DNA of 64,000 nucleotides from Eubacteriaceae bacterium (GCA_902362455.1 CABIWJ010000004.1:154133-218132); one strand, 5' to 3'; positions 36,301 through 44,673 are shown, counted from the first letter of the stretch. The notes: generated by a model not told the origin, from the sequence alone. Translations and numbers: made by a program.

Positions 36301-36381
36301 AAAGTCATATTCTGCTGTATAAGAATTTTATAAGAATTTTATAAGAATTTGAGTATATACATAAAAACAGAATATGGCTTT
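36301..36381 (+). terminator. Long-loop hairpin with 11-base tandem repeats after the DHH gene
   Basis: AAAGTCATATTCTG (36301-36314) pairs with CAGAATATGGCTTT (36368-36381), one G-U pair. The 53-base loop contains about three copies of the 11-mer ATAAGAATTTT (36318-36350). It ends TTTT and may act as terminator. Confidence 0.5.
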
Positions 36382-36460
36382 TAAAAACAGAATTATCAGG
36401 CATTTATCGGAACAAGTAATAATGTACTTAAATAAATACATAATATAGATAAAAAAAGAC

Positions 36461-36489
36461 TTGCAAAATCAAAAAGTATACTATATAAT
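36461..36489 (+). promoter_or_regulatory. Promoter of tRNA-Glu
   Basis: TTGCAA (36461-36466), 17 bases, TATAAT (36484-36489), 20 bases before the mature 5' end. Confidence 0.75.
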
Positions 36490-36509
36490 ACCAAAGTACG
36501 GTTTCGTAT

Positions 36510-36581
36510 GGCTCGTTGGTCAAGCGGTTAAGACGTCGCCCTCTCACGGCGAAAACAGGGGTTCGATTCCCCTACGAGCTG
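36510..36581 (+). tRNA. tRNA-Glu (anticodon CTC)
   Basis: A full cloverleaf of 72 bases: acceptor GGCTCGT/ACGAGCT (last pair G-U), D-arm with AAGCGGTTAA, anticodon stem TCGCC/GGCGA around loop CTCTCAC (anticodon CTC, codon GAG), and T-arm AGGGG-TTCGATT-CCCCT. The discriminator is G and CCA is not encoded. It has its own promoter and terminator. Confidence 0.95.
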
Positions 36582-36601
36582 CTAATATATACTTATATAG
36601 T

Positions 36602-36630
36602 TGTCGCATCTTTGGTGCGACATTTTCTGT
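36602..36630 (+). terminator. Terminator of tRNA-Glu
   Basis: TGTCGCA (36602-36608) pairs with TGCGACA (36616-36622), followed by TTTTCTGT. Confidence 0.75.
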
Positions 36631-36718
36631 ATATAACAGATTTTAATGTGAAGTACATGAAGTAGAACTAATCTTAAGATTAAGCAATTTAGAAAGATGA
36701 AATATTGAGGTGTACGTA

Positions 36719-37195
36719 TTGAAACAAGGTTTGGACGTTAAACACATAAATCCATTTTTGCAATCAACAATGAAGATTTTTGAGAATGCGGCACAGATAA
36801 AACTTGTATTAGGTAAACCAAGTGTGGCGGTACTTGATTTCCCTGACCATATCCTCGCATTACAGGTTGGTGTGACGGGTGATCTGAAAGGACAGGTTTT
36901 GTTGGTAATGACAATAGATAATGCTAAGACAGTTGCTAGTAAGATGATGTTTGGTATGCCGGTTACTGAATTAGATGAGATGTCTACATCGGCACTTAGT
37001 GAACTTAGCAATATGATAATGGGTAATACGGCTACATTGTTTTCAACACAATCAATCCGTATCGACATAACACCACCTATGGTAATGTTAGGAACACAGA
37101 TGCATATTACTTCAGAGGCACAGGCACTTAAAGTTCCTCTTATATTTGAGGGCAATGAATTAGTAAGCTTATATATATGCGTGGCGAAAGAGTAG
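36719..37195 (+). CDS. CheX-like chemotaxis phosphatase
   Basis: A 158-residue protein of the CheC/CheX family, which removes phosphate from CheY. It begins with DVKHINPFLQSTMKIFENAA and has one catalytic helix, SALSELSNMIMGNTATLF, with the Glu-x-x-Asn pair; CheX has one such helix and CheC two. The preceding VTGDLKGQVLLVM strand fits. TTG 36719 has TTGAGG eight bases upstream; GTG 36710 is also in frame. It stands alone between tRNA-Glu and rplS, away from the main flagellar operon. Confidence 0.8.
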   Translation: MKQGLDVKHINPFLQSTMKIFENAAQIKLVLGKPSVAVLDFPDHILALQVGVTGDLKGQVLLVMTIDNAKTVASKMMFGMPVTELDEMSTSALSELSNMIMGNTATLFSTQSIRIDITPPMVMLGTQMHITSEAQALKVPLIFEGNELVSLYICVAKE

Positions 37196-37235
37196 TAAAA
37201 TATAAAAACGAAATATAAAAAATAGTGAAAAACAC

Positions 37236-37264
37236 TTGCAATAATATACAATATATGTTAATCT
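37236..37264 (+). promoter_or_regulatory. Promoter of rplS
   Basis: TTGCAA (37236-37241), 17 bases, TAATCT (37259-37264). The -10 is only a fair match. The leader from about 37272 to 37338 may hold an L19-type leader RNA. Confidence 0.4.
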
Positions 37265-37338
37265 AAAAAAGCTGTGAGAATGGATGGTCCTCTGCTACAT
37301 ATGTATTAAGAACATCTAAATATTAAGGAGGTCACACA

Positions 37339-37686
37339 ATGAACGAAATTATTAAAAATATTGAAGCTGCTCAGTTAAAAGAATCAGTTGCAGATTTTAA
37401 AGTAGGCGATACTGTTAAAGTATATGCAAAGATTAAAGAAGGAAACCGTGAAAGAATCCAGGTTTTCGAAGGAACAGTTATTAAGAGACAGGGTGGAAGC
37501 TCTCGTGAAACATTTACAGTTAGAAAATTCTCTAATGGTATTGGTGTTGAGAAGACTTGGCCATTACACTCACCAAACGTTGATAAAATCGAAGTTGTTC
37601 GTTTAGGTAAGGTTAGAAGAGCAAAACTTAACTACTTAAGACAGAGAGTTGGTAAGGCTGCTAAGGTTAAAGAATTAGTTAAATAA
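37339..37686 (+). CDS. rplS: 50S ribosomal protein L19
   Basis: A 115-residue protein of standard length at the 30S-50S interface. Motifs: [40 protein letters not shown] and [19 protein letters not shown], followed by [14 protein letters not shown]. The ATG follows AAGGAGG (37325-37331). It ends in a strong terminator before lepB. Confidence 0.98.
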   Translation: MNEIIKNIEAAQLKESVADFKVGDTVKVYAKIKEGNRERIQVFEGTVIKRQGGSSRETFTVRKFSNGIGVEKTWPLHSPNVDKIEVVRLGKVRRAKLNYLRQRVGKAAKVKELVK

Positions 37687-37706
37687 TTCTTAATATGAGA
37701 AGATTG

Positions 37707-37743
37707 AAAAGGACAAGTACTTATAGTATTTTGTCCTTTTTTT
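37707..37743 (+). terminator. Terminator of rplS
   Basis: AAAAGGACAA (37707-37716) pairs with TTGTCCTTTT (37731-37740) and runs into T7. The T-run merges into a TTGACA (37742-37747); a second TTGACA is at 37785-37790, so promoters for lepB may start here, though no clear -10 is seen. Confidence 0.9.
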
Positions 37744-37846
37744 GACAAAAAAAGATTATGATATGATGTTGGTGCAATGTTTTTTTGACACCCTGTTTAG
37801 TAAAGAAATACCGAAATAATATTACCATTGAATGGAGGGTATTTGA

Positions 37847-38410
37847 ATGAGATTTTATAATGCAATGCCTGATAAAAACATTTTTGTTGATAGAATATTA
37901 AAATGGATTGTTGATGTGATTGTTGTAATTGTATTGGCATTATTTTTTATGAATTATTTAGGACAGCAGTCGAAAGTTATTGGTAATTCGATGAATGACA
38001 GATTAAAGAATGGTGATAAGGTAATGATTAATACATTAGCATATGATATGCATTCGCCAGAGAGATATGATGTTATTATGTTTAATAAGAAAGAAAAAAA
38101 CGGTGATAAGGTCGAATATATAAAACGAATAGTAGGTCTTCCGGGAGAAACAATACAGATTAAAGATGGAAGAATTTATATAAATGATAAAGAATTAAAA
38201 TATAATGAAAAAATGGATGATATCGTTAATCCAGGTCTTGCAAGCCAGAAAATAAAGTTAGAATACGATGAGTATTTTGTAATTGGTGACAATTGGAACA
38301 GTAGTGAGGATAGCCGTTCTAATACAGTAGGAAATGTAAAGCTTAGTGAGATTAAAGGCAAAGTCTGGCTGATATCGTGGCCATTTGCAAGTATTAAAAT
38401 TGTGAAATAG
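37847..38410 (+). CDS. lepB: Type I signal peptidase (housekeeping type)
   Basis: A 187-residue signal peptidase with one N-terminal membrane segment (about 19-38), catalytic Ser48 (VIGNSMND) and Lys93 (EYIKRIVGLPGE), and the box GDNWNSSEDSR. Placement directly after rplS matches other Firmicutes and suggests the general secretory enzyme, in contrast to the pilus-locus copy at 7774. The ATG follows GGAGGG. Confidence 0.95.
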   Translation: MRFYNAMPDKNIFVDRILKWIVDVIVVIVLALFFMNYLGQQSKVIGNSMNDRLKNGDKVMINTLAYDMHSPERYDVIMFNKKEKNGDKVEYIKRIVGLPGETIQIKDGRIYINDKELKYNEKMDDIVNPGLASQKIKLEYDEYFVIGDNWNSSEDSRSNTVGNVKLSEIKGKVWLISWPFASIKIVK

Positions 38411-38435
38411 ATATGAGATAAATATGGAGGTGCTA

Positions 38436-38678
38436 ATGAAGTACTTGAATATAATTGATGAGATATTTTCTTCTGATATTGGGTTTTTTATGTTTGGTGG
38501 ACTGATAGTTGCCATGGTTATTAGTATATGTTTAAAAATGACTAAGAAAATTATAGCTGGTGGATTTATAAGTTTGTTGATTTATGTATTATGTGAAATT
38601 GGATTAAATATTTCAGCAGATTATAAGAAGTGTAAATTAAGAAATCAGAAAAGCAATATTATAATGAATTGTAGATAA
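38436..38678 (+). CDS. Small membrane protein, function unknown
   Basis: An 80-residue protein with two hydrophobic helices (about 14-33 and 39-58) and a basic tail. ATG 38436 has GGAGG (38426-38430) five bases upstream; the ATG at 38424 overlaps that site. It lies 25 bases after lepB, so it is probably co-transcribed. No recognisable family. Confidence 0.5.
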   Translation: MKYLNIIDEIFSSDIGFFMFGGLIVAMVISICLKMTKKIIAGGFISLLIYVLCEIGLNISADYKKCKLRNQKSNIIMNCR

Positions 38679-38734
38679 TTTAAATTATTATAAATATTTG
38701 GTAAGGCTTATAAAAGAGAAAGGAGAATCCGGAT

Positions 38735-39184
38735 ATATTTAATAATAAATGTATCGTATCAGAATATTATGAAGTTAAAAAATATAATTTTTTATCAGAT
38801 GATGCAAAAATTATTAGAAAACAGGTATTTATGGAAGAACAGGGGTTTAAAAATGAATTTGATGATATAGATAATATTTCATTTCATATAGTTATGTATG
38901 ACGAAACCAGACCGGTTGCTACTTGCAGAGTATATGAAGATATAGTGAAAAATGAGTATATTTTAGGCAGATTATCAGTTGTTAAGGAGTATAGAGGAAT
39001 GAGCCTTGGAGCCAAAATGATAGGCGAAGCAGAGAGAATTGTAAAGGAGGAAGGTGGAACGTCAATCAGGCTGCATGCACAATGCAGGGTAACACCTTTT
39101 TATGGACAACAGGGTTATAAAGAATATGGAGTCATAGAAGATGATGAGGGGTGTCCACATATATGGATGAAGAAACAATTATAG
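38735..39184 (+). CDS. GNAT-family N-acetyltransferase with apparent ATA start
   Basis: A GNAT protein. Acetyl-CoA-binding motif A reads LGRLSVVKEYRGMSLGAKMI, and the C-terminus has the family ending (PFYGQQGYKEYG...CPHIWM). A normal GNAT N-terminus, KKYNFLSDDAKIIRKQVF, is encoded upstream of the first ATG (38831). That frame is open back to a stop at 38711, yet contains no ATG, GTG or TTG. A perfect AAAGGAG (38719-38725) lies nine bases before ATA 38735. I therefore give the gene as 149 codons from ATA; from ATG 38831 it would be 117 and lack the first strand and helix. A start-codon mutation is the alternative. Confidence 0.65.
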   Translation: MFNNKCIVSEYYEVKKYNFLSDDAKIIRKQVFMEEQGFKNEFDDIDNISFHIVMYDETRPVATCRVYEDIVKNEYILGRLSVVKEYRGMSLGAKMIGEAERIVKEEGGTSIRLHAQCRVTPFYGQQGYKEYGVIEDDEGCPHIWMKKQL

Positions 39185-39357
39185 TAGAACGAAGAAGGAT
39201 GAGCATAGGCTCATATAGACAATTGTAAGCGTGATTTTCTTTGCTAAGGATAAAAAGAAATATCAATATGCTTAATTAAAAAATATAATAAAAAATACAA
39301 ATAGCTTAGTTAAAAAATACAAATATGCGTAATTAATATATGGTTAACTTAGGAAAA

Positions 39358-39370
39358 ATATGGTATTATA
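39358..39370 (+). promoter_or_regulatory. Extended -10 before the nitroreductase
   Basis: ATATGGTATTATA with extended -10 TGG-TATTAT (hexamer 39364-39369), the same 13-mer as at 5923-5935. The -35 is poor. Upstream (39185-39357) I see only AT-rich imperfect repeats and a 6-bp hairpin ATGAGC/GCTCAT. Confidence 0.35.
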
Positions 39371-39398
39371 AAGATATCAATTTTTGGAGGTTTTTGAC

Positions 39399-39941
39399 AT
39401 GGAAGCAATTGAATGTATTAAGACAAGAAGAAGTATTAGAAAATATGAGGACAAGCCTGTTGATAAGTCTTTAATTGAAGAGATTATTGAAGTTACAAGA
39501 TTTGCACCAAGCTGGAAGAATTCCCAGACAGTAAGATATATAGCAATCTATGATAATGATATCAAGACAAAGATTGCAGAAGAGTGTATTATGGGACACG
39601 CAGGCAATAAGAATAATATAATGGGTGCACCTGTATTAATGGTTGAAGTTACTGTTAATAAGAGAGCAGGATATGAAAGAGACGGAAGCTATTCGACATC
39701 TAAGAAAGACCATTGGCAGTCATATGATGCAGGAATGTCGGCAGAAGTATTTTGCCTCGCTGCTCATGAAAAAGGACTTGGAACTGTTGTTATGGGAATA
39801 TATGAAGAAGCTAAGGTGAAAGAGGTTCTTGGAATTGGTGAAGATAAATCAGTTTCAGCATTGATTGCTTTAGGATATCCTGCTGATGCTCCTGCTGCAC
39901 CAAAGAGAAAAGAAGTAGCAGATATACTTACTTTTATGTAA
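39399..39941 (+). CDS. Nitroreductase-family FMN protein
   Basis: A 180-residue flavoprotein. The N-terminal FMN-binding Arg cluster KTRRSIRKYEDKPVD is followed by TRFAPSWKNSQTVRYIAI; the later DAGMSAEVFCLAAHEKGLGT and IALGYPADAPAAPKRK blocks complete the fold. NAD(P)H is the likely donor; the substrate is unknown. ATG 39399 has GGAGG (39386-39390) eight bases upstream; TTG 39384 is rejected. It is followed by a terminator, so probably monocistronic. Confidence 0.9.
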   Translation: MEAIECIKTRRSIRKYEDKPVDKSLIEEIIEVTRFAPSWKNSQTVRYIAIYDNDIKTKIAEECIMGHAGNKNNIMGAPVLMVEVTVNKRAGYERDGSYSTSKKDHWQSYDAGMSAEVFCLAAHEKGLGTVVMGIYEEAKVKEVLGIGEDKSVSALIALGYPADAPAAPKRKEVADILTFM

Positions 39942-39997
39942 AGAGTTTCGAATATCAATTAAAGTGTAGATGTGATTTATAAATTATAGCTTATTAT

Positions 39998-40038
39998 AAG
40001 CCGGATAATGTGATATAATGCATTGTCCGGCTTGTTTG
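39998..40038 (+). terminator. Terminator of the nitroreductase gene
   Basis: AAGCCGGA (39998-40005) pairs with TCCGGCTT (40026-40033), with AATG/CATT extending inward, followed by GTTTGT. Confidence 0.7.
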
Positions 40039-40060
40039 TAAGTTTGGGAGGATAGTTTTA

Positions 40061-40381
40061 TGGTAAGTCAGGATTAATTATAAACACGTTTTGCCATACA
40101 ATTTATTTTTATCCTATAAATTGAAATGAGATTGTTATGAGTTAGAGAATTGATGTTATAATTTATTGTTATATGATATAATATATTGCAAATGTTAAAT
40201 GTATGCATTGGATGAGACAAGTAAACCACATTACTACGATAAAAAGAACGACGTATATTGGGTTAAATATGGAAATACAATAACAGAACATATTAACAAT
40301 ATATTAAAAAGTGGTGAACTTGAAACTGACACCGTCGGAAAAATCGACGTTGATAATTTTAAAAACTGTAAAGATATATAA
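40061..40381 (+). pseudogene. Decayed or very small gene region
   Basis: GGGAGG (40047-40052) and ATG 40061 make a good start, but the frame stops after five codons. At 40199-40381 a 60-codon frame (MYALDETSKPHYYDKKNDVY...) begins right after an in-frame stop and has no ribosome binding site, although its composition is protein-like. Between them the DNA is AT-rich with a loose TTGTTA/TATAAT pair (40132-40162). This 500-base gap between the nitroreductase and rbgA holds no convincing intact gene. Confidence 0.35.
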
Positions 40382-40439
40382 TTATGATATGATTATTGAA
40401 GTTGGATAGCAAAATTGATAGAGAATGGAAGTGGAAAAA

Positions 40440-41300
40440 ATGAATAATGAAAATAAAACCAATATTAACTGGTATCCCGGACATATGACCAAAGCTAAAA
40501 GAATGATGGAAGAGGATATAAAACTTATTGATTTAGTAATAGAATTAGTAGATGCCAGAGTTCCTATGAGCAGCAGAAATCCTGATATAGACAGAATAGG
40601 TAAGAATAAGGCAAGACTTATATTACTTAATAAATGCGATTTAGCTGATGAGAGAATAACTAAAGAATGGGCAGAATATTTTGAAAATCAGGGATATTTT
40701 GCAGTAATGGTTAATTCTAGGAATGGAAATGGTCTTAAAGCCATTAACAATGTTGTAAAAGAGGCTTGTAAAGAGAAGATAGAAAGAGACAGAAAGAGAG
40801 GTATACTTAACCGTCCTGTTAGAGCAATGGTAGTTGGAATACCTAATGTCGGAAAATCTACTTTCATTAATTCATATGCTAAGAAAGCTTGTGCTAAGAC
40901 TGGTAATAAGCCGGGAGTTACTAAAGGAAAACAGTGGATTAAATTAAGCAGTACACTTGAATTACTTGATACACCGGGCATTTTATGGCCTAAATTCGAG
41001 GATCAGACAGTAGCTATGCGACTTGCCTTAATCGGTTCGATTAAAGATGAGATTCTGAATACCACAGAGTTAGCAATGGACTTATTGAAATTCCTTACAG
41101 AGAATTATAATGGAATTCTGAATGAGAGATATGGAATTACCGAGAGTGATGATACATTACAGATGTTAAATGACATTGCATTTAACAGGAAATTCCTTTT
41201 AAAAGGCAATGAATTAGATATTGATAAAGCATCAAGAATTCTTCTTGATGAATTCAGAAATGGTAAACTTGGAAGAATTAGTTTAGAAAAGAATATATAG
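40440..41300 (+). CDS. rbgA: Ribosome biogenesis GTPase RbgA (YlqF)
   Basis: A 286-residue circularly permuted GTPase needed for late 50S assembly. N-terminal INWYPGHMTKAKRMMEEDIK is diagnostic. The G motifs come in permuted order: G4 LNKCDLAD, then G1 GIPNVGKSTF, then G3 LLDTPGILWP. ATG 40440 follows GGAAGTGG; the ATG at 40425 is in frame but has no site. It stands in the rplS-lepB-rbgA-rnhB neighbourhood found across Firmicutes. Confidence 0.96.
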   Translation: MNNENKTNINWYPGHMTKAKRMMEEDIKLIDLVIELVDARVPMSSRNPDIDRIGKNKARLILLNKCDLADERITKEWAEYFENQGYFAVMVNSRNGNGLKAINNVVKEACKEKIERDRKRGILNRPVRAMVVGIPNVGKSTFINSYAKKACAKTGNKPGVTKGKQWIKLSSTLELLDTPGILWPKFEDQTVAMRLALIGSIKDEILNTTELAMDLLKFLTENYNGILNERYGITESDDTLQMLNDIAFNRKFLLKGNELDIDKASRILLDEFRNGKLGRISLEKNI

Positions 41301-41315
41301 ACAGAGGAACAACAG

Positions 41316-42080
41316 ATGGCAGGAATAAAAATATCTGATATAAAAGAAGAATTTGCAGCCAGTAATAATATAGAAGGATATGCTGATTTAATAGCAAAAT
41401 ATTCTGATGATGAGCGTGCAGGAGTTATTAATTTAATAAAAAGATATCAGAAAGAAATCGATAAACATAATAAAGAAGTAGAACGAACCTATAATATGCA
41501 GGCATTTGAAAGAAAATACGGTGAATATCAGTATATTTGCGGGATTGATGAAGTTGGAAGAGGACCACTTGCGGGACCTGTATGTGCAGGTGCAGTTATT
41601 CTGCCTAAAGATGTAGATATTTTATATATAAATGATTCTAAGCAGTTAAGCGCCGCTAAAAGAGAAGAACTCTATGACATTATTAAGGAAAAGGCAATAG
41701 CTGTCAAAACAGCATATTCAAGTTCTGAGGTAATTGACGATATTAATATTCTTCAGGCTACATACAGAGCAATGCGTGAAGCTATTAATGAATTAGATGT
41801 AAAACCCGATATATTATTAAACGATGCAGTTAATATTCCAGAAGTGAATATAAAGCAGGTGCCTATTATTAAAGGTGATGCAAAGTCGATTTCTATTGCA
41901 GCAGCAAGTATTATTGCAAAAGTAGAGAGAGACAGGCTTATGGTAATGTATGATGAATTATATCCTGAATATGGTTTCGCCAAGAATAAAGGATATGGTT
42001 CTAAAGAACATATAGAGGCACTAAGAAAATATGGTCCCTGCCCAATTCATAGAAGGAGTTTCATAAAGGGGCTGATTTAA
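41316..42080 (+). CDS. rnhB: Ribonuclease HII
   Basis: A 254-residue RNase removing RNA from RNA-DNA hybrids. Active-site block YICGIDEVGRGPLAGPV (Asp-Glu), INDSKQLSAAKREEL, and the Asp in DILLNDAV followed by IKGDAKSISIAAASIIAKV. The C-terminus KYGPCPIHRRSF is complete. An N-terminal extension of about 65 residues precedes the catalytic core, as in Bacillus RnhB. It follows rbgA by 15 bases. Confidence 0.97.
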   Translation: MAGIKISDIKEEFAASNNIEGYADLIAKYSDDERAGVINLIKRYQKEIDKHNKEVERTYNMQAFERKYGEYQYICGIDEVGRGPLAGPVCAGAVILPKDVDILYINDSKQLSAAKREELYDIIKEKAIAVKTAYSSSEVIDDINILQATYRAMREAINELDVKPDILLNDAVNIPEVNIKQVPIIKGDAKSISIAAASIIAKVERDRLMVMYDELYPEYGFAKNKGYGSKEHIEALRKYGPCPIHRRSFIKGLI

Positions 42081-42081
42081 A

Positions 42082-43812
42082 GTGAATATAAATATATCTA
42101 ATTATTATACAGATTCTCAATCTGCTTCAGATGCAGTTTCTAATTCAGGTTCTAACAGAAATGAAGCTGTCGACAGAAGTGTACAGAACCAGAATGTTCA
42201 GAATATAAATAGCCAAAATAACACTGGTGGAATAAATTTGAGAGATTTAGCTGCCGGTGATGTTTTTCGTGGTGAAATAATTAACATTAATAACCAGAAT
42301 GTGGAAATTCTGTTAGACGGAAATGAACACATTAATGCAACTATGCAGCAAGCATTAGGACTTAATATTGGCGAAAAATTATTATTTCAGGTCAAAGATA
42401 ATAGTGACACACAGTTAGTTATAAGACCGATAGCTAATAATGAAGTATCTTCTGAACTTGTTAATAAATCACTTCTCACAGCAGGATTAACAATTAATGA
42501 TAAAAATATTGCGATAGTAAAAGAATTAATAGCTAATGGACAACCGATAGATAAGCAGTCAATCATAAATATGATTAAACTATCATCAGTTTATGCTAAT
42601 GAGTCAATAGATAAACTTATTGATATGACGAAGAATGGAATAGAAATCAATAGAGAAAATCTAGATATGTATGATGCTTATACCACATCAAGTCATTATA
42701 TTTCTGAGAATATTATGGAGATAGGAGATGGCATCTTAGAAGTATTTGAAAAACTATTAGAAAGTGATGTTAATTTTAGTGATTTCACAGAGAATAATGT
42801 TAACATAGAAGATACTACAGGAAATACTACAACAAATGATATTACTTCAGGTAATTTTAATGAAAATAGTATTAATCCGGAAAATTTAATGGGAAATACT
42901 ATTAGTTCAGACAGTTTTACAAAAATCAATACAATTTTAGAAGATTTATCTAATATATTTGATGCAGATAATGATAATAAGCAGATTTCAGAAAGTATAA
43001 ATGTGGATAAAAACAATATCTATAATAAAGAAAGTATACAGGAAGCTTCAAAGGAGAGCACAAAAGATTTTCTTAAAATGATAGACAGTTCTGATACTTT
43101 TAAGGAATTATCTGAAGTGCTTAAAAATATTGGTGAAAATATGCCAAAAGAAGCGTTTAATAATATAATAAAGTCACCTGTATTTAAAGAGAAAATCACG
43201 AAACTACTTATGGATAGGTTATATCTTAATCCCACTAAGTTAAGTGAAGATAAAAAGATTGTTAAGAATGAAGTAGATAAAATATATGATAAATTAAATA
43301 AGCTTACTGAAATGATTAAGAATATGCCTGAGAATGTTAAGAGTGAAAATCTGTCACTTGCGGGCGACAAACTAAGTAAGAATATGAATTTTATGAATGA
43401 ATTAAATAACATAGAAGCATATGTCCAGGTTCCGGTTAAATTTTCAGAGGGAAATAAGAACGGAGACTTGTATGTCTATAACAGGAGAAGGAATAAGAAA
43501 ATTAATGATGATACATTGACAGCATTTTTGCATTTGCAATTAGATTACCTGGGTGCAACAGATATAAATATATCGCTGAAGAAGAACAGTGTAACGGCTA
43601 AATTCACATTAGATGATGAGACTTCTAGAAATCTTGTAGAAGATAATCTTGGGGAATTAGCAGAAAGATTAGAGAAAATTGGCTATAATGTTACGATAAG
43701 TACAGAATTAAGTGAGAAGAAATCACAGGAATTCAATGCGATATTACCTATAACTTCTAATAATGAAAATGCTGTATCAATAAAGAGATATATATTCGAT
43801 ATACGCACATAA
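42082..43812 (+). CDS. FliK/YlqG-like flagellar hook-length control protein
   Basis: A 576-residue protein starting at GTG, one base after the rnhB stop, with AAGGGG nine bases upstream. The N-terminus is disordered (Ser/Asn/Gln-rich), then a small beta domain (about 50-120, GDVFRGEIINI). A long Asn/Asp/Ser-rich middle region (about 195-330) precedes a C-terminal domain (about 450-570) with LHLQLDYLGATDINISLKKN, the pattern of the FliK C-terminal Flg_hook domain. It occupies the place of ylqG in Bacillus and sits before an FlhB-C-like gene. The middle is poorly conserved, so the call rests on the C-terminus and context. Confidence 0.65.
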   Translation: MNINISNYYTDSQSASDAVSNSGSNRNEAVDRSVQNQNVQNINSQNNTGGINLRDLAAGDVFRGEIININNQNVEILLDGNEHINATMQQALGLNIGEKLLFQVKDNSDTQLVIRPIANNEVSSELVNKSLLTAGLTINDKNIAIVKELIANGQPIDKQSIINMIKLSSVYANESIDKLIDMTKNGIEINRENLDMYDAYTTSSHYISENIMEIGDGILEVFEKLLESDVNFSDFTENNVNIEDTTGNTTTNDITSGNFNENSINPENLMGNTISSDSFTKINTILEDLSNIFDADNDNKQISESINVDKNNIYNKESIQEASKESTKDFLKMIDSSDTFKELSEVLKNIGENMPKEAFNNIIKSPVFKEKITKLLMDRLYLNPTKLSEDKKIVKNEVDKIYDKLNKLTEMIKNMPENVKSENLSLAGDKLSKNMNFMNELNNIEAYVQVPVKFSEGNKNGDLYVYNRRRNKKINDDTLTAFLHLQLDYLGATDINISLKKNSVTAKFTLDDETSRNLVEDNLGELAERLEKIGYNVTISTELSEKKSQEFNAILPITSNNENAVSIKRYIFDIRT

Positions 43813-43905
43813 TTTAAGTAGTTAAAGAAGCTGATTATTTATAGCTTAAAGTGTATAGAAGTCAATAAAGTATTCAAAACACAGACTCGAAAAGGAATTA
43901 TTTAT

Positions 43906-44190
43906 ATGGAAGATAATGAGAAAGCTAAGAAGAAAACAGCAGTAGCACTTCAATATAATCGTGGAGATGAAGCACCAAAAGTAATAGCAACAGGAAAGGG
44001 AATACTTGCTGAGAAGATTTTGGATAAGGCTAAAGAATCAGATGTGCCTGTATATGAAGATGAAAAATTAGCAGGAACACTTTCTAAGTTAGAGATTGGT
44101 GATATGATTCCACCTGAATTATATGGAGTAGTGGCTGAAATATTAGTATTTGTTGATAAAATGGACAGGATACGCAAGAAGATATCATAA
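43906..44190 (+). CDS. Stand-alone FlhB C-terminal domain (FhlB/YlqH-like)
   Basis: A 94-residue soluble protein matching the cytoplasmic domain of the flagellar export switch FlhB: TAVALQYNRGDEAPKVIATG, then GKGILAEKILDKAKESDVPV and LEIGDMIPPELYGVVAEI. The membrane part and the NPTH autocleavage motif are missing, as in the FhlB/YlqH proteins that can substitute for the cleaved FlhB fragment. It follows the FliK-like gene, its functional partner in substrate switching. Confidence 0.85.
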   Translation: MEDNEKAKKKTAVALQYNRGDEAPKVIATGKGILAEKILDKAKESDVPVYEDEKLAGTLSKLEIGDMIPPELYGVVAEILVFVDKMDRIRKKIS

Positions 44191-44205
44191 GAGGGGTATA
44201 GATAA

Positions 44206-44673
44206 ATGAGATATAAGGATGAGAATTATAGAATAAATAATAATAAACCAAAGAATAGCAAGGCAGGGAATAGCAAGGTAAGAGATAGTAAATACCAAAA
44301 TAATAATATTGATTATTATAAAATAAACAAAAGAGCCCTTGGTGAAGAATATGAGAAAATCGCAGGTGAATATATTAAGGAACTTGGATATGAAATTATT
44401 GAATATAATTACAGATGTCATTATGGGGAAATAGATATCATTGCAATGGATAAGTGTGACCTTGTATTTATAGAGGTGAAATTTAGGCATAGCGGAAAAT
44501 TTGGAACACCATTCGAAGCAGTTAACAAACAGAAACAGAATACAATAATGAAAACTGCGACATATTATATTTTAGAAAATGATATACAGGAAAATACATA
44601 TATAAGATTTGATATTGTTGGAATAGAAGATGACAATATTGTACTGATTAAAAATGCATTTGGAGGAATATAG
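44206..44673 (+). CDS. UPF0102/YraN family nuclease-fold protein
   Basis: A 155-residue protein. After a 40-residue Lys/Asn-rich extension come LGEEYEKIAGEYIKELGYEI and the PD-(D/E)xK-type core YGEIDIIAMD...LVFIEVKFR, then EAVNKQKQNTIMKTATYYI, as in YraN. The nuclease fold is clear but the cellular role of the family is unproven. ATG 44206 follows GAGGGG. It is common between rnhB and other genome-maintenance genes. Confidence 0.88.
   Translation: MRYKDENYRINNNKPKNSKAGNSKVRDSKYQNNNIDYYKINKRALGEEYEKIAGEYIKELGYEIIEYNYRCHYGEIDIIAMDKCDLVFIEVKFRHSGKFGTPFEAVNKQKQNTIMKTATYYILENDIQENTYIRFDIVGIEDDNIVLIKNAFGGI

Noticed and set aside
36461..36646. 61-codon frame over tRNA-Glu
   Set aside because: It translates the tRNA promoter, the tRNA and its terminator.
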